64,000 bases of DNA, from NCBI RefSeq assembly GCF_002163675.1, contig NZ_CP019334.1, forward strand, positions 3,887,501-3,951,500. Direction: 5' to 3'. Positions 39,726-48,928 of the stretch are shown here, in pieces; position 1 is the stretch's first letter, and every line of letters begins with the position of its first letter. Source of the stretch: Polaribacter sp. SA4-12. Its GTDB lineage: Bacteria; Bacteroidota; Bacteroidia; Flavobacteriales; Flavobacteriaceae. The position numbers and the translations under genes are program-made. The notes under the pieces were generated by a model, which saw only the letters and a list, made by a program, of their open reading frames with translations, searched no databases and was not told the DNA's origin.

Positions 39726-42700
39726 CTATTCATCAATCCATCCTATGATCGCATTGGCTACAAAACGAGGTTCTGGGGGCAATGAATAAATGTCTTTTTC
39801 ATAATTTTTATTATAAGGTGAAATATTCATAATCGTATCATCTACAACTAAAGTGCTACTTCCTCCAGGATCAAATCCCATCGCTTTTTCCATTCCGTAT
39901 TTTAAAAGAATGTCTACCATGTCAAAATGTGTCGCTCCCACCGATTCTCTTATTCGACCGTTTACCATAAGTACCATAAGTTTACCTTCTTTTGTAATAC
40001 CAACCGCTATTTTAGGTCCACGCATATCTGTAAAATCTAATCTAGCTGCTTGTGTTTTAATTGAGTTAGATGTTTTCCAGCCTTCATTCTCCATATTTAA
40101 AATTTGTTTTCCACCATCAATTAGCATTGGTCCAGCTTCAATTGCATATGATATTTCATTCCAATTATAAGGATTGGTTTCGGGTTCTAATAACTGAATA
40201 TCTAATGGAATTCCTTCTGCAAAAACATCTTTAGAAAACAAAGAAGAAGGTATCGATAACGTGATTCCTACCGGTATAACAGGCACCGTTTCATTTACTT
40301 TCGTATTAATAATTTGCTTTACTGTATTTCCTGCTATTCTTATAATAACATTTCCATTTCCTTTTATGGTTTCTTCGGTATAAGATAAGTCATAAAAACA
40401 AGGTTCTGTAATACTATGTTTATTATAGTAACTAGAAGAAAATACTAGATTTTTTTGTTTACTTTTTATAATAAACCCTGCTTTGCTGTTTACTTTTCTG
40501 ATATCTACATCACCATTTTTATAGATAATAAAAGCAGGTTTGTTAAAAAGTGGTGGACAAAAGACTTTATTATTCATAATTAATAATCCTAAAGGAGACC
40601 CAATGTACGTTTCTGGCAAACCTAGTTTTCCAACCAATTCAGGATTTAAGATATAACCACCATTCCAAGCTAATTCAATTTTATTAGGATTTTTGCTTTT
40701 CTTTTGATATTCCTTGATGAGTGCAGGGACATTTTTAGGTTCTTTATTGGCAATATGTGCTGCAAACTTCCATTTGTGTTGCTTGGTGTCAATTTCGGCT
40801 AATACACCGCTCCAAGGTAATCCATCTTCATAGACGCCTCCAGCAAAGGATGATTTTACTTTTTCTACAGTTTTGGTTTCTTTTAAACTGTCATTTATTT
40901 GTTCTAATAGCTTCGCGATAGGAGTTCCGTTTTCAATAGCATCTTTAGAAATAAGTTGCAATAATTTTTTTTCTCCAAGTTTGTCTTTAAGTGTTTTGCA
41001 TAAATCACTTTTTAAAACTGTATCAAAATCTTTAGCAGTTTGAATAGGAGTTGGAAAAGCTAATGTAGTTCTTACTGCTGCTGGTACAAACTGAATAAAT
41101 CCACTATCTTTTGGGATTCCCATTATTTTGGAAGTCATTGTATGTAATACTTTTCCAATATGAAAATGATCTATTTCTATAATATCAGTCATCATTGCGG
41201 CATACTCGCCATTGGTGATTATAAAACCATTTGCTTCCTTAATATCTCGTAAAATCTTAATAGCTTTTTCTCCCATTTGCGGGAAATGGACACCTTCTGA
41301 CCATTGTTTCGTTTCTATGATTTGAACAACACCAGTTTTAAATAATAAACCTAATTCTGGCTCTTTTCCACTTTCTAAATATTCTTTAATATTGGCATTG
41401 GAAAACCATTTTGTAATTCTTGGCTCGTGAATAAATATATAGATTTTTTCTAATTCTTGTACTTTATCTTTAAGTACTTCCTCCGTAAGTTCTTCTTCAA
41501 TTTTAAGTTTTAGTTGGGCACGAATAGGTTGTAATACAAAATATTCTAACTCATGTTTAATGTATCGCCCAGGGAAATATCCTTTTGGAACATTGTTTTT
41601 TAATTTTTCTGTTAAAATTTTTCTATCATCAATTCCTAAAAACTTACTATTTGTCAATTGAAATAATGCCAATTCCCAATCAGCAAAAAATTGTGGTGCC
41701 AAGGTTAAATCGGGTAGATGTTCTGGTTTAAAAACATCGCTATAAATCATATTTACCAAACCTGTTACTTCTTGATATGTAAATTGTTGATAAGCAAATT
41801 TCTTTTTATTTCTATGTCTGTATGATAAGGCATGATCATGTCTTATTGTAAGCTCTCCATCAACATGTTTAAAAATATCATCAATGGCATTATAATAAGT
41901 ATGTATAAGTTCTAAATCGGTGTTTACCAAGTCTGGAATATCATTTTCCATCATTCTGGCATAATTCATTACTTTTCCTTTTATGAGTTGTTCTTCTACT
42001 CTAAAAAAACTTGGATCAATCAAAGATTTTAAATAGGTCATAAATGCCAATCTTCCATAACCGGGTAAATAATGTCTCGTTTTTTTATTAAGAATAGCAT
42101 GTAAATCTTCATTTTCGAAATTTACCATGTTTTTGTATTCTTCTAATAAACTAACCACTTGTGAGTTCACTTCATTAGAAATAGCCCCTAATTGCAAATG
42201 CATTCTTCCTAGAATATATTGCATGTTTTTTTGTAGCGCTTCTATACTGTAACGTTTATTTATAACGCTTCTGTTATGTGTAACATCTACCATTCTGTTT
42301 TGAGGATAAAACACGTGATCACATATTTTTTCAGCCAATTGTTTCGGAACTTTAGAACCTTTAAATTCTAAAACATTTAAACGTAAAGATGCATCTAAAT
42401 GGCGACCGATAACTTCATCATAAACTTCTCTTGGCTCGTATTGTCTACAAAATATTGGAGTTCCACAAGCTGCAGCTTCTATAATTGGCAAACCTCTTCC
42501 TTCGGTCTGACTTGGTAATAAAATTAAAGAAGCAACATCATATAGTTGCTCAATATCTAATGGTTTTTTGTGTTTTTTCTTAAAATCATTTTTATCAAAT
42601 TCACTAAATAAAAATCCAAGTAGTACTCTGGATTTGAATTCCTTTGGAAGGTCTTTTAGGAAGTTTTTAAAGTCTTTTTTTAAGTCGTGATAATAATTCT

Positions 42701-43919
42701 GTTGACCATGAGGAATAGGTCCTGAAACAATTAAAGAAAGTTTTAATTGTGGATTTGTAAGAAATTTTTCTGCAAATGAATCGTAAGAAAATAAGCGTTT
42801 AATAAGTTTAAAATTTAGCTCAATAGATTTTCTGCTGATAACTCGTGTTGGTTGTAAAAAAACAATGTTATTATTTACAAAATCAAAATTTTGAACGGTT
42901 TTGTAACCAAACAATATAGGTTTTAATGATCGTTCACTTGTAGTATGATCTGCAACTTTGTGTACGGTTATTGTCTCTTTTTTATTTGCAAAAATAGTAG
43001 AAACTTGCATAAACGCTTTGATAATATCACGCTTACTCATTTGGTGCATTTTGGTATCTACCGCTGTTCCTAACAAAGCAACATTTGCAGGATTATGACC
43101 ATTGATATCTATCAGGTGGTTTTGTTGAATTTTATTGATGTTTACATTCATCCAAGAACGACTTTCCCATGGATATATCGTTTCAATAAGAGAGAAGAAT
43201 TCACCAACATGTGCATTGTGAAAAAAGAAATCTCTTGGTCCTTTTTTGAGACCTTTCTGTTTAATATCTACGGTTCTATTACCACCTTCCCAATAAAAAT
43301 CATGGTTATTATTAATAACTGGAATTCCTAAATATTCAGAAATTAGAACAGTAGCCAAAGCCAAAGAAACATTACCTGGGTTGGAACAAACGTTGATTAA
43401 ATACAAGACAGAAATATCATTTTCTTCAATATAACTTCCTAATTTTTCTACAAGAACTAACACTTCTTTCCAAAACTTACCAATAAGATTATTGTACTCG
43501 GTACTACCGCGTTCCATTTTAATTCTAAAAAAATCATCGTATAATGGCCACGCATCAAAAGCTTCCATTTCTGGGATTACTTTTCTAAAGGCATCTTTTG
43601 GAATTAGCTCATCGGCTTCTTGCTTTATATCCCCAGCTACAAAATGAATGGGAATATTGGGATAAAGACTCTTAAAAGTCTTGGCGTATTTTTCAGTTTC
43701 GACTGTAATACCATCTATAGTAAAGTAAAAAGTTAAAAAAGCGATTCCTCCTTTTTCTAATTGCGTATCGAAGGATTTCTTATCTCCTTTAAAAGCCGAT
43801 TTGGAACTTTGTTCTTTAAATTTATCAATAAATAGTCCTAAATCAAACCAAGTATTTATTTTTTCATTTTTTAGTTCTTTTAATATGTTTGAAATTTTTG
43901 CTCTTTTTGTATTCGTCAT
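39726..43919 (-). CDS. GT4-type glycosyltransferase fused to a phosphodiester glycosidase domain
   Basis: 1397 residues, no signal peptide, so cytoplasmic. Residues ~60-560 are a GT-B glycosyltransferase: an N-terminal half with NNNHDFYWEGGNR (about 205) and a C-terminal half with QPTRVISRKSIE and the nucleotide-sugar motif EGRGLPIIEAAACGTPI (about 479-495, the E-x7-E of GT4). Residues ~560-1050 are mostly helical with no recognised family. Residues ~1080-1395 match phosphodiester glycosidase (NAGPA/DUF2233-like) domains: WNGGYILN, GPMLIDGGK, KIAVGITKEGKLMVLMVNGR and the signature GFDPGGSSTLVV (about 1345). NAGPA enzymes remove a sugar from a phosphodiester. The fusion suggests one protein that both adds and trims sugars on a phosphate-linked glycan; this is inference. 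It follows a smaller glycosyltransferase sharing the HDF-WE motif. Confidence 0.85.
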   Translation of the reverse strand: MTNTKRAKISNILKELKNEKINTWFDLGLFIDKFKEQSSKSAFKGDKKSFDTQLEKGGIAFLTFYFTIDGITVETEKYAKTFKSLYPNIPIHFVAGDIKQEADELIPKDAFRKVIPEMEAFDAWPLYDDFFRIKMERGSTEYNNLIGKFWKEVLVLVEKLGSYIEENDISVLYLINVCSNPGNVSLALATVLISEYLGIPVINNNHDFYWEGGNRTVDIKQKGLKKGPRDFFFHNAHVGEFFSLIETIYPWESRSWMNVNINKIQQNHLIDINGHNPANVALLGTAVDTKMHQMSKRDIIKAFMQVSTIFANKKETITVHKVADHTTSERSLKPILFGYKTVQNFDFVNNNIVFLQPTRVISRKSIELNFKLIKRLFSYDSFAEKFLTNPQLKLSLIVSGPIPHGQQNYYHDLKKDFKNFLKDLPKEFKSRVLLGFLFSEFDKNDFKKKHKKPLDIEQLYDVASLILLPSQTEGRGLPIIEAAACGTPIFCRQYEPREVYDEVIGRHLDASLRLNVLEFKGSKVPKQLAEKICDHVFYPQNRMVDVTHNRSVINKRYSIEALQKNMQYILGRMHLQLGAISNEVNSQVVSLLEEYKNMVNFENEDLHAILNKKTRHYLPGYGRLAFMTYLKSLIDPSFFRVEEQLIKGKVMNYARMMENDIPDLVNTDLELIHTYYNAIDDIFKHVDGELTIRHDHALSYRHRNKKKFAYQQFTYQEVTGLVNMIYSDVFKPEHLPDLTLAPQFFADWELALFQLTNSKFLGIDDRKILTEKLKNNVPKGYFPGRYIKHELEYFVLQPIRAQLKLKIEEELTEEVLKDKVQELEKIYIFIHEPRITKWFSNANIKEYLESGKEPELGLLFKTGVVQIIETKQWSEGVHFPQMGEKAIKILRDIKEANGFIITNGEYAAMMTDIIEIDHFHIGKVLHTMTSKIMGIPKDSGFIQFVPAAVRTTLAFPTPIQTAKDFDTVLKSDLCKTLKDKLGEKKLLQLISKDAIENGTPIAKLLEQINDSLKETKTVEKVKSSFAGGVYEDGLPWSGVLAEIDTKQHKWKFAAHIANKEPKNVPALIKEYQKKSKNPNKIELAWNGGYILNPELVGKLGLPETYIGSPLGLLIMNNKVFCPPLFNKPAFIIYKNGDVDIRKVNSKAGFIIKSKQKNLVFSSSYYNKHSITEPCFYDLSYTEETIKGNGNVIIRIAGNTVKQIINTKVNETVPVIPVGITLSIPSSLFSKDVFAEGIPLDIQLLEPETNPYNWNEISYAIEAGPMLIDGGKQILNMENEGWKTSNSIKTQAARLDFTDMRGPKIAVGITKEGKLMVLMVNGRIRESVGATHFDMVDILLKYGMEKAMGFDPGGSSTLVVDDTIMNISPYNKNYEKDIYSLPPEPRFVANAIIGWIDE

Positions 43920-43964
43920 TTAAAGTTTTTGAAATTCTTACTGTTTTAATTGTTCTTTAGTTTC

Positions 43965-45209
43965 TTAAAATGTAAATAGGCTAGTTAATTTTTCTTCAAG
44001 TACATCATATGAGAAATATTTTTTACCAAGGTTAAAGTTATATTCTCCAATTTCTAAACATAATTTTGGATTATAAATGATGTTGGACATTTGTTTTATC
44101 TTTTCATTCGTTAGAATACCGTCTTCCGTCATAACGGTTTCAAAACCTTTATTACCGATGTCTTGCATGTATACAGGTTTGTAATTATTTACAAATATTG
44201 GTTTTTTTGCAAGTACAGATTCTACAAAAGCATTTCCAAAACCTTCGTAAGTACTAAAATAAGTACACGCTCTACCGTGTGCATAAACATCCGATAGATC
44301 TTTATGGTCTAATACTTTGTGTGCTGCAAATATTACTTGATTGGATAGATTCAAATCGTGAATTTGATCGATCAACTCATTATAATATTCTTTGTTTTCA
44401 TCATCATTATTATTTCCAGTAATAACCAATTTTAGTTTCTTATCATCTAGTTTGTCAATTAATGAAATAGCAGTTTCAATACCTTTACGTCTTACAATAC
44501 GTGTAACTTGTAATAATGCAATTTCATCTTCTGTAACTCCTATATCTCTAAGGAAGAATTGGTTTTCTGGAGTTGGAACACCATAAACACGATTAAAATC
44601 CATAACATTGGGTACCAAAGTAGCATCAATATTAAACCTGTTTTTAAACGTTTCTACTCCAAAAGTATTAATGACAGCGTGTTTTACATTTGGCAGTAAC
44701 AATGGAAAGTTATCATCTACATATTGGTTGATTTCTGGGTGAACCGAAACATAACGTTCACCGCGTTCCCAATGAAAATCATGATCGTGTGTTACAATAG
44801 GTAAATCAGTTTCTAAAATCAGTTTTTTAATTGCAACTCCCATGGATAAATGACAGGGTAATGCTGAAGCATTTTCTGAAAGTATAGCTTCAATTTTTTT
44901 ATCCGAAACCCATTGCAACATTGCTTGGTAAATTATGTTAGAAGCATTTTCAACATGCTCTAGTAATGGTTCTGGGTCTTTATCGGGTTCGTAAAATGCT
45001 TTACGCTGTCCCCATTCAGCTTCCACCGAAAAAAAAGATAAAGCTGGATAAAGATAGTGATGTTCATAATCCATGTTCCAAGACTCAAATTCTCCGGACA
45101 TTATAAACACTTCATGACCTAGTTTTTTTAATATATCAATCCATTTTTCTGTTTCAAGCGCTACACCATCAACACCGCCTATTCTTCCAATAATAATACC
45201 TATTCGCAT
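43965..45209 (-). CDS. GT4 family glycosyltransferase
   Basis: 414 residues, soluble GT-B fold. The N-terminus has IIGRIGGVDGVALETEKW (glycine-rich acceptor/donor loop), the middle THDHDFHWERGERY (about 141-154), and the C-terminal donor domain QVTRIVRRKGIETAISLIDKL with TYEGFGNAFVESVLAKKPIF (E-x7-E motif, about 320-339). The HDF-WE-G-R motif is shared with the 1397-residue protein directly downstream, so the two probably use related acceptors or donors in one pathway. Only 45 bp separate them. No acceptor synthesis, export or polymerase genes are adjacent. Confidence 0.88.
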   Translation of the reverse strand: MRIGIIIGRIGGVDGVALETEKWIDILKKLGHEVFIMSGEFESWNMDYEHHYLYPALSFFSVEAEWGQRKAFYEPDKDPEPLLEHVENASNIIYQAMLQWVSDKKIEAILSENASALPCHLSMGVAIKKLILETDLPIVTHDHDFHWERGERYVSVHPEINQYVDDNFPLLLPNVKHAVINTFGVETFKNRFNIDATLVPNVMDFNRVYGVPTPENQFFLRDIGVTEDEIALLQVTRIVRRKGIETAISLIDKLDDKKLKLVITGNNNDDENKEYYNELIDQIHDLNLSNQVIFAAHKVLDHKDLSDVYAHGRACTYFSTYEGFGNAFVESVLAKKPIFVNNYKPVYMQDIGNKGFETVMTEDGILTNEKIKQMSNIIYNPKLCLEIGEYNFNLGKKYFSYDVLEEKLTSLFTF

Positions 45210-45564
45210 ATAAATTATATAAAGTTCGTATGAGATAAATATACGTTTTTGCGTAAAACTTAAAAGAATTCGAAAGGTTTTGTTTTAAAAATTATCAAAT
45301 TATCAAATTTGTTGATATTTTGTTGGTAATCGTTAAATTCATTATGACTATAATGCTAAATCTATAACTTGAAAATTACGCTAATCAAAAAAATCGTTTT
45401 TTTATCTTTTTTTAAATACAATTTTAAGGTCTGAAATAGCAATTACAACTCTTTTCTAAAACTAGTTTATTTATAGCCAAATTTTGTTGCATTGCTATGT
45501 TTTAATTGTTCTGGGAGTGATTATGTAGATGACTTAATTACTCTTATACCAAAGCCAAAAGGAG

Positions 45565-45583
45565 CAACGCCTATCATCAATCA
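45565..45583 (+). repeat. direct repeat B, right copy
   Basis: CAACGCCTATCATCAATCA, followed by AAAAAACT; 18 of 19 bases match the left copy at 39698-39716, in the same orientation. Confidence 0.5.
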
Positions 45584-45600
45584 AAAAACTTAAGAGTATC

Positions 45601-45619
45601 ATTTTTTTTGTAAATAGCT
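45601..45619 (+). repeat. direct repeat A, right copy
   Basis: ATTTTTTTTGTAAATAGCT; 18 of 19 bases match 39565-39583. Part of the match is a T-run, so it is weaker evidence than repeat B. Confidence 0.4.
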
Positions 45620-45697
45620 ACAAATCAAATGTTCTGAGCAGACAGAAAAAATATCTGAATTTAAAATCTAAAAAATATTTTTTCACCACATTCTTTT

Positions 45698-45736
45698 AGC
45701 TACATTTACATACATTTATTGTTTAATATTGTAGCT
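45698..45736 (+). promoter_or_regulatory. inverted repeat overlapping the promoter of the LexA-like gene
   Basis: AGCTACA (45698-45704) and TGTAGCT (45730-45736) are perfect inverted copies spaced by 25 bp. They enclose two TACATTTA words that resemble the -7 element and end 2 bp before the ATG. This fits an autoregulatory operator or an mRNA hairpin covering the start. Confidence 0.4.
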
Positions 45737-45738
45737 GT

Positions 45739-46512
45739 ATGACTAATTTATCAAAAAACATAAAACATTTAAGAGCTCTTAAAAAGCTAACGCAAGAATC
45801 TTTGGCGGAAAAATTATTGGTTACAAGATCAAGAATAAGTTCTTATGAAGAGAATAGATCTTCGCCTACAATAGACTTTCTAATTGACTTTTCTGACTAT
45901 TTCAAAATTCAGATTGACATTCTTATCAGAAATGATTTAACAAAAGCTACAGACGCTTCTTTTATAGAAGTTGGTAATAAAAGAGTGTTGTTTCCAATAA
46001 CTGTAGATAGTGATAATGAAAATTTAATAGAAGTTGTACCTGCAAAAGCATCAGCAGGTTATCTGTTAGGTTATGATGATCCTGAGTATATTGAGCAATT
46101 AGAAAAAATTAAACTTCCTTTTTTACCAACGGGAAAACATAGGGCATTCCCAATAAAAGGTGATTCTATGTTACCTATGAAAGATGGTTCTTACTTGGTA
46201 GCAGAATTTGTAGAGGATATTAAAAATGCAAAAAGTGGTCATTCTTATATTGTTGTAACTAAAGATGATGGAATGACATACAAAAGAGTGCATAATCAAG
46301 TAGAGGAGAAGCAATCCTTTTTATTAAAGCCAGATAACCCAACTTATCATCCTTATGAAGTGCCAATCTCTGAAGTATTAGAATTATGGAAATTTACCTG
46401 TAGTATTAATACTCAAGAATATGAAGAACATGAATTAAAGTTGAGTAGTATAATTAGTATGTTTAATGATTTAGGAGTGGAATTAGAAGCTTTAAAGAAA
46501 GTTGTTTTGTAG
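45739..46512 (+). CDS. XRE-type HTH regulator with S24 (LexA-like) peptidase domain
   Basis: 257 residues. Residues 5-60 are a Cro/CI-type helix-turn-helix (LTQESLAEKLLVTRSRISSYEENRSSPT). Residues ~100-225 are a LexA/UmuD-type S24 domain: cleavage-like ASAGYLLGY, nucleophile Ser in FPIKGDSMLPMKDG (about 141) and the general-base Lys in GMTYKRV. Such proteins are repressors that cleave themselves upon DNA damage or phage-type induction. In Bacteroidota they often replace LexA. It is divergent from the glycosyltransferase pair; regulation of that pair is possible but not shown. No SOS polymerase gene is adjacent. Confidence 0.88.
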   Translation: MTNLSKNIKHLRALKKLTQESLAEKLLVTRSRISSYEENRSSPTIDFLIDFSDYFKIQIDILIRNDLTKATDASFIEVGNKRVLFPITVDSDNENLIEVVPAKASAGYLLGYDDPEYIEQLEKIKLPFLPTGKHRAFPIKGDSMLPMKDGSYLVAEFVEDIKNAKSGHSYIVVTKDDGMTYKRVHNQVEEKQSFLLKPDNPTYHPYEVPISEVLELWKFTCSINTQEYEEHELKLSSIISMFNDLGVELEALKKVVL

Positions 46513-46634
46513 ATTAGTTAATTTAAATAGAAGTCTTTAAAAGGGAATAAAAAAGCACTAGTATTTTAATTGTTTATCATTTAAGATAAATACGAATTAA
46601 CGAATATCTAGAACTTAGTGTATAAAACCATATT

Positions 46635-46685
46635 TTAGCACATAAAAAAAACCGAGCAAATTGCTCAGTTTTTTTTATGTGCTAA
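46635..46685. terminator. bidirectional terminator, 25-bp inverted repeat
   Basis: Arms 46635-46659 and 46661-46685 match with one mismatch; the core is GAGCAA / TTGCTC, flanked by A8 and T8. It separates the convergent regulator and DUF4369 genes and suits termination in both directions. Confidence 0.9.
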
Positions 46686-46693
46686 AAGGAAAA

Positions 46694-47398
46694 TTATTTT
46701 TCCTCTTTTGTTTTGATATTATCAAGATATTCTTGAAAACGTTTTCCATAATCAGATGTTTTAACTTTATCTGATAAAGAACTATTTACAGTATCTAACA
46801 TTTTTAAACTTGCATCATACATTTCTGTAAGTGCAATATATGGAGCTACTTCAGTATCTGAATTTGTAATTGCAAAATTAGTAGTAAATAAAACTCTTCT
46901 TCTAGCTAGTTTTTTATAATCCTTTTCTAATTGAAAAACCAATGCTTCGTCATTCGCTTTCTTTGCATCAAAATCTTTTTTGATAAACTCTAAACGCTCA
47001 TTCTGAAATTTTCTTTTAATTTTATTGTATTTATCTAAAATTTCTTGATTTTTTGATCCAGAAATTTCTGGAGAATAACCAAAATTTTCAACTTTATCAT
47101 TAATGGTAATTGTTCCTTTTTCACCAAAAAATAAAATTCTTTTGTTAGTTGTATTTCCATCAAAAGTTAAATAATATAGTACAGGAGAATCTACATCATC
47201 AGTTAATGTAAATTTATCATCACCTAATAAAGCAATTGAATCTACAGAAACCAAAACTGTATCCTGCATTTTTTGTAGGTATAAAGTTCCTTTTTTTAAT
47301 CCTTTAATTGTTCCTTGAACAATCATATTTCCTTCTTTTTTAGAATTGCAAGCAATTACTAAAATTGATAATGCTACAATAGCAATAATTTTCTTCAT
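46694..47398 (-). CDS. DUF4369 domain lipoprotein
   Basis: 234 residues from the ATG at 47396-47398; the frame extends 24 bp further, but this ATG begins the lipoprotein signal (MKKIIAIVAL, then VIAC). Residues ~27-115 form the DUF4369 beta domain (VQGTIKGLKKGTLYLQKM), usually found before a thioredoxin domain; here the thioredoxin part is missing and is replaced by a charged helical region (KYNKIKRKFQNERLEFIKKD). Function unknown; probably periplasmic-facing. It follows the DUF819 gene by 40 bp. Confidence 0.8.
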   Translation of the reverse strand: MKKIIAIVALSILVIACNSKKEGNMIVQGTIKGLKKGTLYLQKMQDTVLVSVDSIALLGDDKFTLTDDVDSPVLYYLTFDGNTTNKRILFFGEKGTITINDKVENFGYSPEISGSKNQEILDKYNKIKRKFQNERLEFIKKDFDAKKANDEALVFQLEKDYKKLARRRVLFTTNFAITNSDTEVAPYIALTEMYDASLKMLDTVNSSLSDKVKTSDYGKRFQEYLDNIKTKEEK

Positions 47399-47438
47399 GT
47401 AAACTATAATTTTCGTGTGCAAATATGCTGATTTTTAT

Positions 47439-48746
47439 TTAAAGTGTAGCTGATAATTCTAATAAAATGGTACATAGAATTGCTCCTACAGTCCCTATAG
47501 CATAACCAAAAACGGCTAATAAAACACCCACAGTTGCTAAAGATGGATGAAAAGCTTGTGCTACAATTGGTGCAGAAGCTGCTCCACCAACATTTGCCTG
47601 ACTACCTACAGCTAAGAAAAAATACGGAGCTTTAATTAGTTTGGCAACTAAAATTAATAATCCTGCATGTATTGTCATCCAAACAAGACCAATAGCAATT
47701 AAACCTAAATTGTCAAAAATCATTGCTAAATCCATTTTCATACCAATAGTTGCTACCAAAACGTAAATAAAGATACTCCCTAATTTACTAGCACCTGCAC
47801 CTTCATAATTCTTTGCTTTTGTAAACGATAAAATAATAGCTACAATTGTAGAAATACTAATCAACCAGAAGAAACCAGAACCTAAAAAGGTAAAGATATT
47901 TCTCCAAGTTCCTGATTCAATACCAGCAACTAAATTCTCGAAAAACGTACTTAAATGTAATGCTGCGAAATGCCCAAAACCAACGGTACCAAATGCTATT
48001 GCTAACATAATCATCAAATCGGTTAATGAAGGGTTTCTTTTTGTTTTTTGAGAAAAGGCAGATACTTTTTTCTTTAAATCTTCAATAGCAGAAGTGTCAG
48101 CACCAAGCCATTTATCAATTTTATCTTTTTTACCAATTCCTATTAATAAAATAGCCATCCAAATATTAGCAACAACGATATCAACAAATACCATTCCTCC
48201 ATATTTTTGAGGATTGTATTGATAAATTTCTAACATAGCAGTTTGGTTTGCTCCACCACCAATCCAACTTCCTGCAAGTGTAGAAAGCCCTCTCCAAACA
48301 GCATCAAAATCTGCTCCACCAACTGTTTCTGGTGAGAAAATTGAAATTAATAAAATAGCAATCGGACCACCAATTATAATTCCTACAGTTCCTGTAAAAA
48401 ACATAATTAAAGCCTTAGAACCTAAGTTAAAAATAGCTTTTAAATCAATACTTAAAGTCATTAAGACTAATGCTGCGGGTAATAAAAAACGACTAGAAAC
48501 ATAATAAAGCTGCGATTCACCGTGTACAGTTTCTCCAGCAGTATTTATCGTTTCCCATTCTGGGGATATAATTCCTGCTGTTGTAAAAATTGCAGGTATT
48601 AAATACGCCATAAATAAACCAGGAACAATTTTGTGAAATTTTTGCCAGAAACCACTGGTTTTGCTTTCTGTATAGAAAACGAATCCGAGTGATAACATTA
48701 AAATCCCAAAAACTATTGCATCATTTGTAATAATAGGTGCTGTCAT
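47439..48746 (-). CDS. DUF819 family membrane protein
   Basis: 435 residues with about eleven hydrophobic segments, no signal peptide. The conserved LAGSWIGGGANQTAM (about 150-164) and VGSQANVGGAASAPIVAQAF (about 381-400) motifs are those of the DUF819 (YjcL-like) family, which resembles transporters with two inverted halves carrying Gly-rich re-entrant loops. The substrate is not established for the family. It lies upstream of the DUF4369 lipoprotein gene on the same strand. Confidence 0.85.
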   Translation of the reverse strand: MTAPIITNDAIVFGILMLSLGFVFYTESKTSGFWQKFHKIVPGLFMAYLIPAIFTTAGIISPEWETINTAGETVHGESQLYYVSSRFLLPAALVLMTLSIDLKAIFNLGSKALIMFFTGTVGIIIGGPIAILLISIFSPETVGGADFDAVWRGLSTLAGSWIGGGANQTAMLEIYQYNPQKYGGMVFVDIVVANIWMAILLIGIGKKDKIDKWLGADTSAIEDLKKKVSAFSQKTKRNPSLTDLMIMLAIAFGTVGFGHFAALHLSTFFENLVAGIESGTWRNIFTFLGSGFFWLISISTIVAIILSFTKAKNYEGAGASKLGSIFIYVLVATIGMKMDLAMIFDNLGLIAIGLVWMTIHAGLLILVAKLIKAPYFFLAVGSQANVGGAASAPIVAQAFHPSLATVGVLLAVFGYAIGTVGAILCTILLELSATL

Positions 48747-48928
48747 ATTTATATTGTTTTTTTAGTAAAATCTGTGTTTAAAATTATGCCTAGTTATAAT
48801 TTATGAAGACCATTTTTAGATAATTTTGTGTAAAAATAGCCTAATTTTTAGTTTTAATTTCTCATAGTTTTAATCATCTTTATAAAAGGTAGTTTTTTTT
48901 AATAAATGATTAGAATTGTATTTACATT

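Larger units (their letters stand above)
45210..45738. other. 529-bp intergenic region between divergent glycosyltransferase and regulator genes
   Basis: No convincing ORF. It contains a TATATTTA element on the minus strand (45236-45243), an imperfect AT-rich dyad around 45290-45330 built from ATTATCAAA and TTTGTTGAT words, the right copies of repeats B and A, and the inverted repeat before the regulator gene. Confidence 0.6.
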
